Positions 63,931 to 64,000 of a DNA stretch of 64,000 bases are shown piece after piece. Origin of the DNA: Candidatus Liberimonas magnetica (GTDB lineage: Bacteria > Elusimicrobiota > Endomicrobiia > Endomicrobiales > JAFGIL01). The stretch lies in the NCBI GenBank assembly GCA_020523885.1, contig JAJAPY010000001.1, positions 124,001 through 188,000 on the forward strand, read 5' to 3'. The notes under the pieces are model-generated. The model saw nothing but the letters and a program-made list of their open reading frames with translations, searched no databases and was not told where the DNA came from. The translations under genes and the position numbers were made by a program. Position 1 is the stretch's first letter; each line of letters begins with the position of its first letter.

Positions 63931-64000
63931 CTGTTTAAGAAAAGCGGATCTTTCGGTTTTGTCTTTTACGAAAACAAGTTTTTCAAGTTTCGCTGCGATC

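Noticed and set aside
63930-63932. TTG at 63930 as the true start of giant B
   Set aside because: There is no ribosome site, and the frame remains open to the end of the window.
37387-64000. Giant B as an assembly chimera of separate enzyme genes
   Set aside because: There is no stop, frameshift or ribosome-site-like junction between modules, and linkers are continuous coding sequence. Long reads would still be decisive.

Overview
The window looks like a bacterial chromosome fragment of a poorly cultivated anaerobe. My best guess is Omnitrophota (former OP3 / Omnitrophica), a phylum known for enormous open reading frames. This rests on two giant multidomain ORFs, a ferredoxin-linked 2-oxoacid oxidoreductase, an AmmeMemoRadiSam-type radical SAM enzyme and many toxin-antitoxin pairs and small intergenic repeats. 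It is an inference: no rRNA or other phylogenetic marker was seen in the window.

Layout. Positions 1-16313 (+ strand) are one ORF of at least 5430 codons (giant A), open at the left edge. Positions 37387-64000 (- strand) are one ORF of at least 8870 codons (giant B), open at the right edge. The two converge on a 21-kb island of ordinary genes. From left to right the island has a monocluster ferredoxin, endonuclease III, a hicBA pair with a small membrane protein, and a PcrA/UvrD helicase. Then comes a long run of minus-strand genes: short ArgA, korC-korB-korA-(four-helix bundle)-korD, pabB, and a sulfur amino-acid block metW-metX-metB-cbs-cysK-metY-HPr with an Rrf2 regulator at its 5' end. 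It closes with a radical SAM gene (+), a UDPGP-like nucleotidyltransferase (-) and a HEPN/MNT pair (-).

Giant A carries a glycosyltransferase-like region, a kinase-like region, a PD-(D/E)XK-like motif, two GNAT-like domains bracketing three copies of a module resembling a catalytically dead Fic fold, membrane hairpins, a very long coiled coil and an HEIGH metalloprotease motif. Giant B carries a PD-(D/E)XK motif, three copies of a multi-pass membrane domain, a GT-B glycosyltransferase-like region and a long helical region. It then has a series of recognisable metabolic enzyme folds: adenosine deaminase, phosphohexomutase, zinc-type alcohol dehydrogenase and glucose-6-phosphate isomerase. Adenosine deaminase and the mutase keep all their diagnostic catalytic motifs.

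The sulfur block allows direct sulfhydrylation (MetX, MetW, MetY) to homocysteine and reverse transsulfuration (CBS plus a gamma-lyase/synthase) to cysteine, alongside CysK. Between HPr and metY lies a 17-codon ORF with a strong ribosome binding site and three consecutive Cys codons, a candidate cysteine-sensing leader peptide. Many gene junctions hold inverted repeats whose arms are degenerate iterations of a 7-10 base word, with a different word at different sites. They often supply the stop codon of the upstream gene. One such pair flanks a frameshifted four-helix-bundle gene inside the kor operon, and an empty version of the same structure sits at the next junction of that operon.
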